A DNA stretch of 64,000 nt. Source: Chelativorans sp. AA-79 (GTDB lineage: Bacteria; Pseudomonadota; Alphaproteobacteria; Rhizobiales; Rhizobiaceae). The position numbers and the translations under genes are program-made. The first letter of the stretch is position 1; every line of letters starts with the position of its first letter. The notes under the pieces were generated by a model. The model was not told where the DNA came from and searched no databases. It was given only the letters and a program-made list of their open reading frames with translations. Positions 1-12,268 of the stretch are shown in pieces. The stretch is from NCBI RefSeq assembly GCF_029457495.1, contig NZ_CP120361.1, positions 4,850,001 to 4,914,000 of the forward strand. Reading direction: 5' to 3'.

Positions 1-1
1 C

Positions 2-526
2 AGCGCGCGTCCCTTCCTGCTGCGCAACCCGGTGCCGAACGGCCGCTTCACATCCGGCTTCGGCATGCGCCGGCATCCCATCCTCGGCTATTCCCGCCTG
101 CACACTGGTGTGGACTGGGCGGCGCCACGCGGTACTCCCATCATCGCGTCCGGCGATGGTGTCGTGGAAAAGGCCGGTTGGTCCGCCGGGTATGGCCGCC
201 AGACCATCATCCGTCATGCCAACGGGTACGAGACCTCCTACAACCACCAAAGCGCGATCGCCAAAGGCGTCGTGTCCGGCGCCATCGTGCGCCAGGGCCA
301 GGTGATCGGCTATGTGGGCGCTACCGGCCAGGCGACCGGCAATCACCTTCACTACGAGGTGATCGTCAACAACCGCAAGGTCGACCCGATGCGCGTGCGC
401 CTGCCCGACAGCCGCACACTCGAAGGCGAGACGCTCGAGGCCTTCACCCGCGAGCGCGACCGCATCGAAGACCTTCTGCAGGATAATTTCACCAGCCCCG
501 TTCCCGTGGCCGGCATCTCCGAGTGA
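2..526 (+). CDS. M23 family metallopeptidase, C-terminal part
   Basis: This is the C-terminal end of a murein endopeptidase of the M23 (LytM/lysostaphin-like) family, which cuts peptide cross-links in peptidoglycan outside the cytoplasm. The reading frame is open at the left edge, so the start lies outside the window. The visible domain carries the zinc-binding motifs HTGVD and HLHYE, both intact, with the usual RFTSGFGMRRHP entry to the beta-sheet core. An internal GTG at 32 is not a plausible start because the domain is already under way there. The gene converges on the L,D-transpeptidase gene on the other strand. The family is certain; the N-terminal architecture cannot be seen. Confidence 0.93.
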   Translation, partial: SARPFLLRNPVPNGRFTSGFGMRRHPILGYSRLHTGVDWAAPRGTPIIASGDGVVEKAGWSAGYGRQTIIRHANGYETSYNHQSAIAKGVVSGAIVRQGQVIGYVGATGQATGNHLHYEVIVNNRKVDPMRVRLPDSRTLEGETLEAFTRERDRIEDLLQDNFTSPVPVAGISE

Positions 527-550
527 TCCCTGCAACTGAAAACGGGTTTA

Positions 551-571
551 CGGACCGCGAATATCGGTCCG
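551..571. terminator. hairpin between convergent genes
   Basis: A perfect 7-bp inverted repeat (CGGACCG ... CGGTCCG, 7-nt loop) lies between the converging M23 peptidase and L,D-transpeptidase genes. There is no clear T tract, so it is only a possible bidirectional terminator. Confidence 0.35.
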
Positions 572-600
572 GATACCGCGGCTGAAGTGAAGCATTCGCG

Positions 601-2076
601 TTAGTCGGCGAACTCCACCGTGACGCCCGGCTTGACCCGCTTGGCCAGTTCCTCCGCGTCCCAGTTGGTCAGGCGCACGCAGCCGTGGGAATAGGTCTTT
701 CCGATCTTCGACGGATCGGGCGTCCCGTGGATGCCGTAGGTCGGCTTGGAGAGCGCGATCCAGACCGAGCCGACAGGGCCGTTCGGCCCGGGCGGTATCG
801 TCAGGACCTTCTCGTTGTTGCCCTGCTTGAAGTTCTTTTTCGGATTGTACGTGTAATTGGGATTGAGGGCCACCCGTTCCACCTGATGGATGCCCGAAGG
901 CGACGGCGTGTCGGATGAACCGATCGTCGCCGGATAGGCGCCGATCAGCCTGCCGCTCTCGTCATAGAGACGCACCTGCTTCCGGTTCTTGTCGGCAACG
1001 ATGCGCGCCACGGCGCTCGTCTCCGGCTTACCGGGATTGGCAACCTTGATGATGGTGCCGGGCCGGTTGAAATTGGCGCCCGGGTTGAGGTCGATCAGGA
1101 ATTTCTCGTCCATGTGGAAACGTTCCGCGAGCATCTCGCTCACCCGCGTATAACTCAGGCGTTCCAGCTGCGCTTTCGCGCTGTAGTCCTCCGGCACGGA
1201 TGCGATGAACGGTCCGGCGGCATCTTCCGAGGTGATGGTATAATCGATGAAGGCCGGTCCGCCCGTCCTTTCGAGCTCCGCCTCGATCCATTCCTTGTCG
1301 TAGGTCTTCAGGCGCTCTCGCGTGACCTCGTAGTAGGCCTCTATCGCCTTGTTGACATTGTCGCCGATGTGCCCGTCGATCACGCCGGGCGAAACCCCCG
1401 CGCGGTCGAGAAGCACCTGATAGGACGCCACATCCTCGCTCGCGCGGCGCGAGCCGGGGACGTTGATGTCGGGCGAGCCGGGCAGCGTGGGCTGCGGCTG
1501 CCGGACGCCTGGTGCATCGGGCAACGTTCCCCCGTCCGATGGCGGAGCCGATGCGAAATCCCCGGTGCCCGGTGGTGGAGCGAGAGGCGCACGCTTGATG
1601 CCGTCGGCGCCCGGCGGAGCGCCGTAATCATAGTCCGGCTGGTCGGGCGGCAACTCCCGGTCCTCGTAAGGATACTCTTCCGCAGGCGGATAGGCAGGAT
1701 CCCCGTAGCCCGGTTCGGGAGTCCAGCCTCGCGCGATCGCCGCCTCGCGGTCGCGGTGGAAACGCTCCACATCTCTCGGATCAGTGAAATCATAGTCACG
1801 TCGCCCGGCCCGATAGTCCCGGAACTCGGGTCTCGGCGCGATCGGCTGCGGCTGCGCCAGCGGAGGCCGGATCTCCACGACTCTCCCGGTGCGCGGATCA
1901 ACGACGATCTCACGTCCGTATTGGTCGATATAGACATCGAAATCATAGGCCTGAGCGAGTTGCACGACCGGGTCGTCCTGCCTTTCTGCGCGCGCCTCGA
2001 CATCCAGGGCCGGTGCCGCGGCCAACGCCGGCGCGGCAAGAAGGCCGGAAAGAAATGCCAGCGGATATCTCTTCAA
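601..2076 (-). CDS. L,D-transpeptidase (YkuD/ErfK family), secreted
   Basis: Predicted periplasmic L,D-transpeptidase that makes 3-3 peptidoglycan cross-links or attaches proteins to peptidoglycan. The 491-aa product begins with a signal peptide (MKRYPLAFLSGLLAAPALAA). A long Pro/Tyr/Asp/Gly-rich low-complexity stretch follows (about residues 40-210), then a short peptidoglycan-binding-like helix region (about 215-250, VSPGVIDGHIGDNVNKAI). The C-terminal YkuD domain has the catalytic SHGCVRL motif, Cys at about 466, with the upstream YGIHGTP histidine motif. The disordered linker is longer than in minimal ErfK proteins and probably spans the periplasm or peptidoglycan. The gene converges with a murein endopeptidase, which fits a wall-remodelling theme. 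The family assignment is firm; the specific cross-linking role is inferred. Confidence 0.93.
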   Translation of the reverse strand: MKRYPLAFLSGLLAAPALAAAPALDVEARAERQDDPVVQLAQAYDFDVYIDQYGREIVVDPRTGRVVEIRPPLAQPQPIAPRPEFRDYRAGRRDYDFTDPRDVERFHRDREAAIARGWTPEPGYGDPAYPPAEEYPYEDRELPPDQPDYDYGAPPGADGIKRAPLAPPPGTGDFASAPPSDGGTLPDAPGVRQPQPTLPGSPDINVPGSRRASEDVASYQVLLDRAGVSPGVIDGHIGDNVNKAIEAYYEVTRERLKTYDKEWIEAELERTGGPAFIDYTITSEDAAGPFIASVPEDYSAKAQLERLSYTRVSEMLAERFHMDEKFLIDLNPGANFNRPGTIIKVANPGKPETSAVARIVADKNRKQVRLYDESGRLIGAYPATIGSSDTPSPSGIHQVERVALNPNYTYNPKKNFKQGNNEKVLTIPPGPNGPVGSVWIALSKPTYGIHGTPDPSKIGKTYSHGCVRLTNWDAEELAKRVKPGVTVEFAD

Positions 2077-2220
2077 GTGCTGCTCCCCGACTTACCCGTC
2101 CGCGAAGGCGCGATTCGCGCCAATTCCACCTTGCGCGATACAAGATGAACCCGACATGAAAATGGCTAACAAAGCCTGACCGCGACGTCCGATACTCTGA
2201 TCCGGGAGCCCTCACTGAGC

Positions 2221-2580
2221 CTAGGTCAATCCCAGCTCGACGCGAAGCTTTTTGGGCAGACCGGCGGCGACGAGCCGGTAGCTCGACAGGAGGTAGTCTT
2301 TCAAAGCCGCATCATCCATGGCTTCGCCGGTCTGCCGCTGGATCCACGTCATGCCGCGGGATGCGAGGTATGGCGCTGGCCTCAGGCACGGCTGCTCCTT
2401 GAGGATATCGTATGCCGGTTCGGAGCATTTGAAGGTGACGGCCAGTCTCTCGCCATGGCTCCAACCGCCGATGGCGAAAACCTTGCCGCCCACTTTCCAG
2501 ACATGGGCGCCGCCCCACTGCACCACATGAGTGGCGTGGGGCAGAGACGCACAGAAACCGTTATACTCGTCGAGCAGCAT
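2221..2580 (-). CDS. MmcQ/YjbR family protein
   Basis: Small (119 aa) cytoplasmic protein of the MmcQ/YjbR family, a double-wing fold often annotated as DNA-binding but without an established biochemical role. Typical features are the WGGAHVWKVGGKVFAI core and the C-terminal YLLSSYRLVAAGLPKK helix. The ATG at 2580 is preferred because GGGAGG sits 5 nt upstream; the frame is open to a TTG at 2595 that has no ribosome-binding site. It lies downstream of clpB on the same strand, separated by a strong hairpin, so it is probably transcribed separately. Confidence 0.85.
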   Translation of the reverse strand: MLLDEYNGFCASLPHATHVVQWGGAHVWKVGGKVFAIGGWSHGERLAVTFKCSEPAYDILKEQPCLRPAPYLASRGMTWIQRQTGEAMDDAALKDYLLSSYRLVAAGLPKKLRVELGLT

Positions 2581-2596
2581 CTCGCCCTCCCGCAAT

Positions 2597-2624
2597 AGCC
2601 CGGTACGGATCTCCGCACCGGGCT
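2597..2624 (-). terminator. hairpin after clpB
   Basis: An 8-bp inverted repeat (AGCCCGGT / ACCGGGCT) with a further CGG/CCG pairing inside the loop lies 10 nt after the clpB stop. The following sequence is not T-rich, so termination is likely but not certain. Confidence 0.5.
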
Positions 2625-2634
2625 TTCGGAACTA

Positions 2635-5241
<2,607 letters not shown>

Positions 5242-5311
5242 TTCTCGCGTCTCCATCTCCACGCCGGACCCGCAACGCGGCGTCCAACAGGCTAATGTGA
5301 CGGACCCCCAA

Positions 5312-5335
5312 GGGCGTTGATCAGGGTCAACGCCC
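5312..5335 (-). promoter_or_regulatory. inverted repeat in the clpB leader
   Basis: A perfect 9-bp dyad (GGGCGTTGA, 6-nt spacer, TCAACGCCC) ends 71 nt before the clpB ATG. No T tract follows, so it is not a terminator. It may be a leader RNA hairpin or an operator. Confidence 0.35.
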
Positions 5336-5406
5336 GGCAACGGCAGGTCCAACCAATCGAGATATGGGAGCTTTCGGAAAGAGACACAAGATCACTGCAC
5401 AAACAC

Positions 5407-5434
5407 AAAACGGCGAGCAAATGCCCGCCGTTTT
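5407..5434 (-). terminator. Rho-independent terminator after the DUF4167 gene
   Basis: A 9-bp stem (AAAACGGCG / CGCCGTTTT, 10-nt loop) is followed on the minus strand by a T-rich stretch (TTTTGTGTTTG). A second small hairpin (GGTTGCC / GGCAACC, 5444-5459) sits between it and the stop codon. Confidence 0.7.
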
Positions 5435-5460
5435 CAGTTTACTGGTTGCCGTGGCAACCG

Positions 5461-6192
5461 TCAGTTTTGTGCTGCTGCTTCCTCGGTAGGACCGGCGGCC
5501 TCGGCCTGCTGCGCTGCCTCGTCGGCTTTCTTGGCGCGTGGCTTGCGGATGCGCTTTGGCTTAGGCGTCGGCGCCTCTTCCGCGACGCTCTCGGGAGCGG
5601 CTTTCGCGGCAGCCGGCTCAGCCTCCTGTGCCTTCTCCGGTTTATCGGCTGCGGCCCGCTCGCCGGCGGCCGCCTGTCCGTTGGCCCCCGGATGCGCACC
5701 GTTTCCACCACGGTTGCGGCCGTTCGAGCGGCCATTGCCGTTCGAACCACCCGCCTCGCGATTGAGCGCCACCTCGGCGGGCATCCCGTCGATCACGGGC
5801 TGCGGTCCCGAGCCGTCATTGACGGCGGGCGCGGCTGGCTTGTTGTTGAAGTTCGGAAAACCGAACGCTTCCTGCTCCTCGCGCTCATCGAGATCGTCCG
5901 AATCATCGTCTCGGCTCTCGCGCATGTTCTGCTGCGGCTGCACCTGCGCCTGGGCGGCGGCGATGAGCCGGTTGTAATGTTCCGCGTGCTGCAGATAGTT
6001 TTCCGCGATCACCCGATCGCCGGAGCTCTGCGCATCGCGAGCAAGCGTGGTATATTTCTCGGCGATCTGCTGCGCTGTACCGCGGATCTTCACATCCGGG
6101 CCATTGCTTTCGTAGCTGCGAGTGAGCGGATTCGGGCCCTTTCGGTTATTCCCGCGTCCGCGCATGCGCCTGTTCTGCTGTTGTGGCCTCAT
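5461..6192 (-). CDS. DUF4167 domain-containing protein
   Basis: Conserved alphaproteobacterial protein of unknown function, 243 aa. The N-terminal 75 residues form the DUF4167 domain: a basic start (MRPQQQNRRMRGRGNNRKG), then NPLTRSYESNGPDVKIRGTA, which resembles a nucleic-acid-binding segment, then helices with the AEHYNR motif. The rest is low complexity: acidic DDDSDDLDE, Asn/Gly-rich GGSNGNGRSNGRNRGGNG, and an Ala/Glu/Pro/Lys tail. RNA or ribosome association is a reasonable guess from composition but is not shown. The gene is single, has its own terminator, and lies between clpB and prmC as is common in Hyphomicrobiales. Confidence 0.9.
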   Translation of the reverse strand: MRPQQQNRRMRGRGNNRKGPNPLTRSYESNGPDVKIRGTAQQIAEKYTTLARDAQSSGDRVIAENYLQHAEHYNRLIAAAQAQVQPQQNMRESRDDDSDDLDEREEQEAFGFPNFNNKPAAPAVNDGSGPQPVIDGMPAEVALNREAGGSNGNGRSNGRNRGGNGAHPGANGQAAAGERAAADKPEKAQEAEPAAAKAAPESVAEEAPTPKPKRIRKPRAKKADEAAQQAEAAGPTEEAAAQN

Positions 6193-6457
6193 TCCATTCT
6201 CTTTTTCGAGACGACTATAGATTTTTCGCGTGTTGATCGGCTGAGAAAACGAGCGCAGAGGTCGTTTCCGTTAAATTACCCCCTCGCGGTCTGCCGCATC
6301 CTAAAGGCGGCCGCAAAGCCACTCTATCCGCTTCGTATCCACTTGCCCGATGATCCCCGCACGAAGCATATGCGTCGAAAACGCGTTTAAGCAGTCTGTC
6401 CGCGGGAACCGAATCGAAAACGGCGCTGCCTGCTTCGTCTCATCGGCAGGCGCGAAC

Positions 6458-7372
6458 CTAGCGGCATTCCGCCACTTTGCCAAGTGTTTTTTCGGCATGT
6501 GTTCTTTCGCGCACAGGTGCGAACAGAAGGGCCCGGTCTCGCCTGCCCAAGTCGCGCGCAGTCTTGAGAACCGCGTAGTCCTCGGCGGTGAAAATCCCGG
6601 CTACGGCTGCTTTCTGGTCGTAACCCGTTTCCACGGCTACAAAGCCTTCCCTCGTCAGGCGGTCATATGCTTCAGCGGCGATCACCCGATAGGGTGAAAG
6701 CCCGTCCGGGCCTCCATCGAGCGCCACCTTCGGATCGTGCTCGCGCACCTCGCGCGGCAAGGTCTCCAACTCGGCCGTGGGGATATAGGGCGGATTGGAG
6801 ACGATCAAATCGAACTGGCCGTCAACACTTTCGAACCAGTCGGATCGCAGAGCGACAAAGCGCTCCGCCACACCATTCATGTCGGCATTGCGGTTTGCGG
6901 TTTCAAGGGCGTCGGCTGAAATATCGGTGCCGACGGCTTTTGCCTGAGGCACGGCGCTCAGAAGCGCGAGCGCGATGGCCCCGCTTCCGGTACCCAGATC
7001 GAGGATGCGGCATGTCCCCTTCGCCGCCGCGATCCGCCGTGCTTCCGGCAGTGCGAGGTCCACCAGCGTCTCCGTATCCGGCCTGGGCTCCAGCGTCCCG
7101 GGGGAAAGCGTAAGCTTCAACCCGTAAAATCCGCGATGGCCCAGAATCCGATGGACCGGCATGCCGGTGATCCGGCGATCCACCGCAGCCATCACCTGCT
7201 CCGCCGTCGCGCTTTCCACCTCGCAACCGGGATGCGTGATCGCCTGCGTCTGGGTCGTATCCGAAAAATGCTCGACGATCAGTCGCGCCTCGAGCGCCGG
7301 ATCGTCCACGCCCGCATTCGCCAGCCGCTGCTTCGCCTCCCGCAACAGCCAGGCCAGCGTGACCGGGGGCAT
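6458..7372 (-). CDS. prmC: peptide chain release factor N5-glutamine methyltransferase PrmC
   Basis: S-adenosylmethionine-dependent enzyme that methylates the glutamine of the GGQ motif in release factors RF1 and RF2. The 304-aa product has the N-terminal helical domain (MPPVTLAWLLREAKQRL), the SAM-binding motif LDLGTGSGAIALAL, and the diagnostic catalytic NPPY motif (IVSNPPYIPTAE). The open frame extends upstream, but that part overlaps prfA and has no homology; the ATG at 7372 starts one base past the prfA stop. It is the downstream partner of its own substrate gene prfA, an arrangement widely conserved in bacteria. Confidence 0.95.
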   Translation of the reverse strand: MPPVTLAWLLREAKQRLANAGVDDPALEARLIVEHFSDTTQTQAITHPGCEVESATAEQVMAAVDRRITGMPVHRILGHRGFYGLKLTLSPGTLEPRPDTETLVDLALPEARRIAAAKGTCRILDLGTGSGAIALALLSAVPQAKAVGTDISADALETANRNADMNGVAERFVALRSDWFESVDGQFDLIVSNPPYIPTAELETLPREVREHDPKVALDGGPDGLSPYRVIAAEAYDRLTREGFVAVETGYDQKAAVAGIFTAEDYAVLKTARDLGRRDRALLFAPVRERTHAEKTLGKVAECR

Positions 7373-7373
7373 C

Positions 7374-8453
7374 TCAGGTCTCCGCGCCTTCTTCGGCGAG
7401 CAGTTTCGACTGGTGGTCGGCGACCAGCGCGTCGATGACCTCGTCCAGCTCACCCTCCATCACCCGGTCGAGCTTGTAGAGCGTGAGGTTGATCCGGTGA
7501 TCGGTGACGCGGCCCTGTGGAAAATTGTATGTGCGGATGCGCTCGGAGCGATCTCCGGTGCCGACCTGCAGGCGCCGCGTCTCCGATCGCTCGCTGGCCG
7601 CTTTTGTGCGTTCGGCGTCGAAAAGCCTCGCACGCAGGATCTGCATGGCCCGGGCTCGGTTCTGATGCTGCGACTTCTCCGCCTGAACCACGACGATCCC
7701 GGTCGGAACATGCGTGATGCGGACCGCCGAATCAGTCGTGTTGACGTGCTGGCCGCCGGCACCGGATGCACGCATCGTGTCGATGCGGATGTCCTCGGGG
7801 CGGATATCCACATCGATCTCCTCCGCTTCGGGCAGCACGGCCACCGTGGCGGCCGAGGTATGGATGCGTCCCTGCGCTTCCGTAGCGGGCACGCGCTGGA
7901 CCCGGTGCACGCCCGATTCGAATTTGAGCCGCGAAAACACCCCTCGCCCGGCCACCGTCGCGATGATCTCCTTGTAGCCGCCCGCCTCGCCCTCGCTGGC
8001 GGAAACCACCTCGACGCGCCAGCCGCGCTCACCGGCATAGCGTTCATACATGCGGAAAAGATCTCCTGCGAAGAGGGCCGCCTCGTCGCCGCCGGTTCCG
8101 GCACGGATCTCCAGGATCGCGTTCTTCTGGTCCGCCTCGTCCTTGGGCAGAAGCAGAAGCCGCAACTTTTCGCCGAGATCCTCTATCCGGCCTTCCACCG
8201 CCTCGCGGTCGGCTTCCGCAAGCTCACGCATCTCGCGGTCGATCGCTTTGTCGGCAAGCATGGCCTCGAGATCACCACGCTCGCCTTCGGCCTTCCTGAG
8301 CGCCCGGATGTTGCTCGCGATCTCCTGCAGTTCGGCATATTCGGAAGCGAGCTTGACATAGGCCTCCGGAGTGGGGCCGGCCGCCATCTGCGTCTCGATC
8401 AGCTCGAAACGCTTTAGAACCTGGTCCATCCGTTCGCGGGGCAGCTCGGCCAT
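7374..8453 (-). CDS. prfA: peptide chain release factor 1
   Basis: Class I release factor that recognises UAA and UAG in the ribosomal A site and triggers hydrolysis of peptidyl-tRNA. At 359 aa it is of normal length. Both functional motifs are visible: the RF1-type codon-recognition tripeptide PAT in [14 protein letters not shown], and the catalytic GGQ in [12 protein letters not shown]. The C-terminal [20 protein letters not shown] is typical. It lies in a four-gene strand (ptsP, prfA, prmC, with lysC upstream); spacing to ptsP is 15 nt and to prmC 1 nt, so at least ptsP-prfA-prmC are probably co-transcribed. Confidence 0.97.
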   Translation of the reverse strand: MAELPRERMDQVLKRFELIETQMAAGPTPEAYVKLASEYAELQEIASNIRALRKAEGERGDLEAMLADKAIDREMRELAEADREAVEGRIEDLGEKLRLLLLPKDEADQKNAILEIRAGTGGDEAALFAGDLFRMYERYAGERGWRVEVVSASEGEAGGYKEIIATVAGRGVFSRLKFESGVHRVQRVPATEAQGRIHTSAATVAVLPEAEEIDVDIRPEDIRIDTMRASGAGGQHVNTTDSAVRITHVPTGIVVVQAEKSQHQNRARAMQILRARLFDAERTKAASERSETRRLQVGTGDRSERIRTYNFPQGRVTDHRINLTLYKLDRVMEGELDEVIDALVADHQSKLLAEEGAET

Positions 8454-8468
8454 AAGTCGCCTTAAATC

Positions 8469-10739
8469 TCAGAGGGGAATTTCGTTTTCGCTGGCAAACT
8501 GCTTCAGCTCGGCGCGGATATCGGTCTTCGAACCGTGATTGGCAAGAGCCTCTTCCATCCGCTCACTCAAATCCTGCAAGGGCAGTTCACACAGCATGGC
8601 CTTGACCGGGCCGATAGAAGCCGGGTTCATCGAGATGGACCGATAGCCGATGCCCAGGAGCGCCATGGCCGAGATCGGCCGGCCCGCGAGCTCTCCGCAC
8701 AGCGTCACCGGCGTATGCGTCGCCTGTCCTGCCTGGGCGATCTGCCTCAGCACACGCAGGAAGGGCACGCTGAGCGGGTCGAAGCGGTCGGAGATCAGCG
8801 TGTTGCCGCGGTCCGTGGCGGTCACGAACTGGAAAAGATCGTTGGAGCCGACCGAGACGAAATCCACTGCCTGCATGAACTCCTCGAGTTGCCACAGCAA
8901 GGCCGGCACTTCGATCATCGCGCCGAGCTTCAGGCTGGTGGGCAGGAGATAGGCGAAGCGAGAGAGATGCCGCACCTCGCGGTCGATGATGGCGCGCGCC
9001 CGCCGCACCTCGTCGATCTCCGTCACCATGGGCAGCATCAGCTTGAGCTCGCGTCCGCCGGCTGCCTTCAGCAATGCGCGGATCTGCGTGCGCAGGAGCC
9101 CCGGGCGGTCGAGGGTCAGCCTGATCGCGCGCCAGCCGAGTGCGGGGTTTTCCTCATGCTGGGCGCCCTTGAAATAAGGCAGAACCTTGTCGCCGCCAAT
9201 ATCGATGGTGCGGAAGGTGACGGGCTTGCCCTCCGCCGCGTCGAGCACCTCCCGGTAAAGCCGTTCCTGAGCTTCCACGCGCGGGAAGGTCGAGGCCACC
9301 ATGAACTGCAGCTCGGTGCGGAAGAGGCCGATCCCGCCCGCACCGGATTGTGCAAGCTGCGGCAAGTCCACCGCGAGCCCCGCGTTCATCAGGAGCTGGA
9401 TCGGAACGCCGTCCTTCGTCACCGACGGACGGTCGCGCAATTCGCGGTAGAGCTGTTGTCGCCGCGCCCGGAAGCGCACCTTTTCCGCATAGGCCGTCTC
9501 GATGTCGGTCTGAGGACGCAGATGCACCTGCCCGTCCTCACCGTCGACGATAATCGCGTCGCCATTCTCCGACATGGCGACGGCGCCCTTCACCTGACCC
9601 GCGGTGGGCAGACCGATCGCCCGTGCGACGATCACGATGTGGCTCGTGGGCGCGCCGTCCTCGAGCACAAGGCCGCGCAGGCGCTCACGCGGATAGTCGA
9701 GCAGTTCCGCCGCTCCCATGGAGCGGGCGACGAGGATCGCATCCTTCGGCACGATCTCCGACAGAGCGTCCGGCCCGCGCCCCATGAGCTGGCGCAAAAG
9801 CCGGTTGGCCAGATCGTCGAAATCGCTCATGCGCTCGCGCAGATACGGATCGGTCATATGCAACATGCGCGCGCGCATGTCGCTCTGCACCTTTTCCACC
9901 GCCGCTTCCGCGGTGAGGCCGTTGCCCACCGCCTCTTCCAGCCGTCGCACCCACCCGCGGTCGTTGGCGAACATGCGGTAGGCCTCGAGGACCGCCCTGT
10001 GCTCGCCCTCGAATGCGACGTCGCGCCGTGAGAGCATGTCGTCGATGGAAAGCCTGAGCGAGGAGAGCGCCACTTCGAGCCGCTCCAGCTCGCGTTCGCT
10101 GTCCTCGTTGAAGAGATTCGTGACCACCACGCGTGGCTCGTGCAGCACGACATGGCCGAGCCCCACGCCGTCATTGAGCGGCAGTCCCCTGAAGCTGACG
10201 GAGCGCCTGAGGTCGAGCTCGATGCCGGGCCGGGTGAGCCGCGCGAGATCGCCCGTGGCGATCATCTCCGCCACCACCATGGCGACGGTCTCCAGCGCCT
10301 CCAGTTCATCCTCGCGATAGTGCCGCATGGTTCGGTTCTGCACCACGAGCACGCCGAGCGTGCGCCCTGCCCTCAGCACGGGCACGCCGAGGAAGGAGTG
10401 ATAGATCTCCTCACCCGTCTCGGGCAGATAGGCAAAGGCGGGATGTTTCTGCGCGTCGGAAAGGTTGAGGGGCCGCGCACTGGCGGCGATCGTGCCCACG
10501 AGCCCCTGGCCGAGGCGCAGTTGCGCCAGGTGGACGGCAGTCGGATTGAGGCCCTCCGTCGCATAGAGCTCGAGGACGGAGTCGGCGCGCAGGACGTAGA
10601 GCGAGCAGACTTCCGCAACCATATTCTGCGCGATCTCGCGCACAATGCGGTCGAGCCGCTCCTGGGGCTCGGCCACCTCCGCCATCAGTTCGCGCAGTCG
10701 CCTCAGCAGAACACGCGGGCCGCCGGCTGTATCGCGCAT
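8469..10739 (-). CDS. ptsP: phosphoenolpyruvate-protein phosphotransferase PtsP (EI-Ntr)
   Basis: First component of the nitrogen-related phosphotransferase system: it autophosphorylates from PEP and passes phosphate to NPr, feeding regulatory EIIA-Ntr rather than sugar transport. The 756-aa protein has an N-terminal GAF domain (about residues 20-165, with LYVLRADSVLELYATEGL), a PTS EI N-terminal helical domain, the phosphohistidine domain (His in GAPTSHIVIVARAIG), and a C-terminal PEP-binding barrel ending in LCGELAGRPISAMALLGIG. The GAF domain distinguishes EI-Ntr from ordinary EI. The start ATG has GGAGAAGG 4 nt upstream. Its position next to lysC and prfA is a known alphaproteobacterial arrangement. 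Confidence 0.95.
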   Translation of the reverse strand: MRDTAGGPRVLLRRLRELMAEVAEPQERLDRIVREIAQNMVAEVCSLYVLRADSVLELYATEGLNPTAVHLAQLRLGQGLVGTIAASARPLNLSDAQKHPAFAYLPETGEEIYHSFLGVPVLRAGRTLGVLVVQNRTMRHYREDELEALETVAMVVAEMIATGDLARLTRPGIELDLRRSVSFRGLPLNDGVGLGHVVLHEPRVVVTNLFNEDSERELERLEVALSSLRLSIDDMLSRRDVAFEGEHRAVLEAYRMFANDRGWVRRLEEAVGNGLTAEAAVEKVQSDMRARMLHMTDPYLRERMSDFDDLANRLLRQLMGRGPDALSEIVPKDAILVARSMGAAELLDYPRERLRGLVLEDGAPTSHIVIVARAIGLPTAGQVKGAVAMSENGDAIIVDGEDGQVHLRPQTDIETAYAEKVRFRARRQQLYRELRDRPSVTKDGVPIQLLMNAGLAVDLPQLAQSGAGGIGLFRTELQFMVASTFPRVEAQERLYREVLDAAEGKPVTFRTIDIGGDKVLPYFKGAQHEENPALGWRAIRLTLDRPGLLRTQIRALLKAAGGRELKLMLPMVTEIDEVRRARAIIDREVRHLSRFAYLLPTSLKLGAMIEVPALLWQLEEFMQAVDFVSVGSNDLFQFVTATDRGNTLISDRFDPLSVPFLRVLRQIAQAGQATHTPVTLCGELAGRPISAMALLGIGYRSISMNPASIGPVKAMLCELPLQDLSERMEEALANHGSKTDIRAELKQFASENEIPL

Positions 10740-10811
10740 CGGACCTTCTCCAAAGCCTCACGGGCGCTGCCGGGCTGGCAGCGCCGACGACAAGGTTAAA
10801 GACATTTGTCC

Positions 10812-12086
10812 TTAATGCTTATCGAGACCGTAGACGGAATGCAAAGTCCGCACCGCCAATTCGGCATAAGGACCATCGATCAGAATAGAAATTTTGATCT
10901 CTGAAGTCGTTATGGCACGGATGTTGATGCCTTTTTCAGCAAGTGCCCTAAATGCAGTCGCCGCCACGCCCGCATGGCTGCGCATCCCGATGCCGATCAC
11001 CGAAACCTTCACCAGGCCCGATTCGGACTGGACGGCGTCGAAGCCCACGCTCCCGCGCACCTTCTCGAGCACGCTGAGGGCTTTTTCCACGTCGCCCGTC
11101 GGCACCGTGAAGGTGATGTCGGTTTTCGAGCCGTCCTCGGAGATGTTCTGAACGATCATGTCGACATTGATGTTGGCCTCGGCGAGCGGCCCGAAGATGC
11201 CGGCGGAGACCCCCGGCCGGTCGGCCACCCGGCGCAGCGAGATCTGCGCTTCATCCTTGGCATAGGCGATGCCGGTGACGACTTGCTGTTCCACGATTTC
11301 TTCCTCGTCGCAAATGAGCGTGCCGGGCGGGTTGACGAAATCGCTCATGCCCGGCGCGTCGGGGTCCTCGAATGACGATCTTACGAAGGTTCTGACCTTG
11401 TGCACCATGGCAAGCTCGACCGAGCGCACCTGCAGCACCTTGGCGCCGAGCGAGGCCATCTCCAGCATCTCTTCGAAGGAGATCTTCGAGAGCCGCCGCG
11501 CTTTGGGCTCGATGCGCGGGTCGGTCGTGTAGACACCGTCCACGTCCGTGTAGATGTCGCAGCGGTCGGCATGAAGCGCGGCCGCGATCGCCACCGCGCT
11601 GGTGTCGGACCCGCCGCGCCCCAGCGTCGCGATGCGGTTGTCGGGCGCAAGGCCTTGGAAACCGGCCACGACGGCGGCTTGCCCGCGCTCCATGCGGTTG
11701 ATGATCTCGCTGCCGTCGATTTCCTGGATGCGCGCCGCGCCATGGGCGTTGTCCGTGCGGATCGGGATCTGCCAGCCCTGCCAGGAACGCGCGTCGACGC
11801 CGATCGACTGCAGGGCGATCGCCAACAGGCCGCTCGTCACCTGTTCGCCGGACGCGACGATCGCATCGTATTCGCGTGCATCGTAGAAGGGCGAATTGGG
11901 CCCGCCGACTTTCGGCATGCCCTGCACCCAGCCGACGAGTTCGTTTGTCTTTCCCGCCATGGCCGAAACCACGACCGCGACCTGGTGTCCGGCATCCACC
12001 TCGCGTTTCACATGGCGCGCCACATTGTGGATGCGGTCGAGATCGGCGACCGAGGTCCCGCCGAATTTCATCACGATGCGCGCCAT
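10812..12086 (-). CDS. lysC: aspartate kinase
   Basis: Catalyses ATP-dependent phosphorylation of L-aspartate, the committed step to lysine, threonine, methionine and diaminopimelate. The 424-aa product starts [15 protein letters not shown], the diagnostic aspartokinase motif, and continues with [20 protein letters not shown] in the amino-acid kinase fold (about 1-240). Tandem ACT domains (about 265-424) should give feedback regulation. The open frame continues 30 codons upstream without homology; the ATG at 12086 fits the family start. It is divergent from ubiG across a 182-bp spacer. Confidence 0.96.
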   Translation of the reverse strand: MARIVMKFGGTSVADLDRIHNVARHVKREVDAGHQVAVVVSAMAGKTNELVGWVQGMPKVGGPNSPFYDAREYDAIVASGEQVTSGLLAIALQSIGVDARSWQGWQIPIRTDNAHGAARIQEIDGSEIINRMERGQAAVVAGFQGLAPDNRIATLGRGGSDTSAVAIAAALHADRCDIYTDVDGVYTTDPRIEPKARRLSKISFEEMLEMASLGAKVLQVRSVELAMVHKVRTFVRSSFEDPDAPGMSDFVNPPGTLICDEEEIVEQQVVTGIAYAKDEAQISLRRVADRPGVSAGIFGPLAEANINVDMIVQNISEDGSKTDITFTVPTGDVEKALSVLEKVRGSVGFDAVQSESGLVKVSVIGIGMRSHAGVAATAFRALAEKGINIRAITTSEIKISILIDGPYAELAVRTLHSVYGLDKH

Positions 12087-12213
12087 GGTCGTGAAAGATG
12101 CCTTTTTTTGCCGCAGGGGTTGACCCTGCCTGAACCGTCGGAATTCCAAGCTGCCGCCACGGCGGCGGGGTCTCAATATCCAAAGGAGCAGCGTTCTGCA
12201 AGCAAGCGAAGGC

Positions 12214-12248
12214 TTGACATGAAGCGCCTCTCAACCGACTTCATGCTG
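12214..12248 (+). promoter_or_regulatory. possible ubiG promoter
   Basis: TTGACA at 12214-12219 is preceded by GC, matching the alphaproteobacterial CTTGACA -35 preference. A weak -10 candidate (GACTTC) lies 17 nt further on. The segment is in the lysC/ubiG divergent spacer, upstream of the ubiG start. The -10 match is poor. Confidence 0.3.
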
Positions 12249-12268
12249 TCGCGAGAGGAGATGATGTG

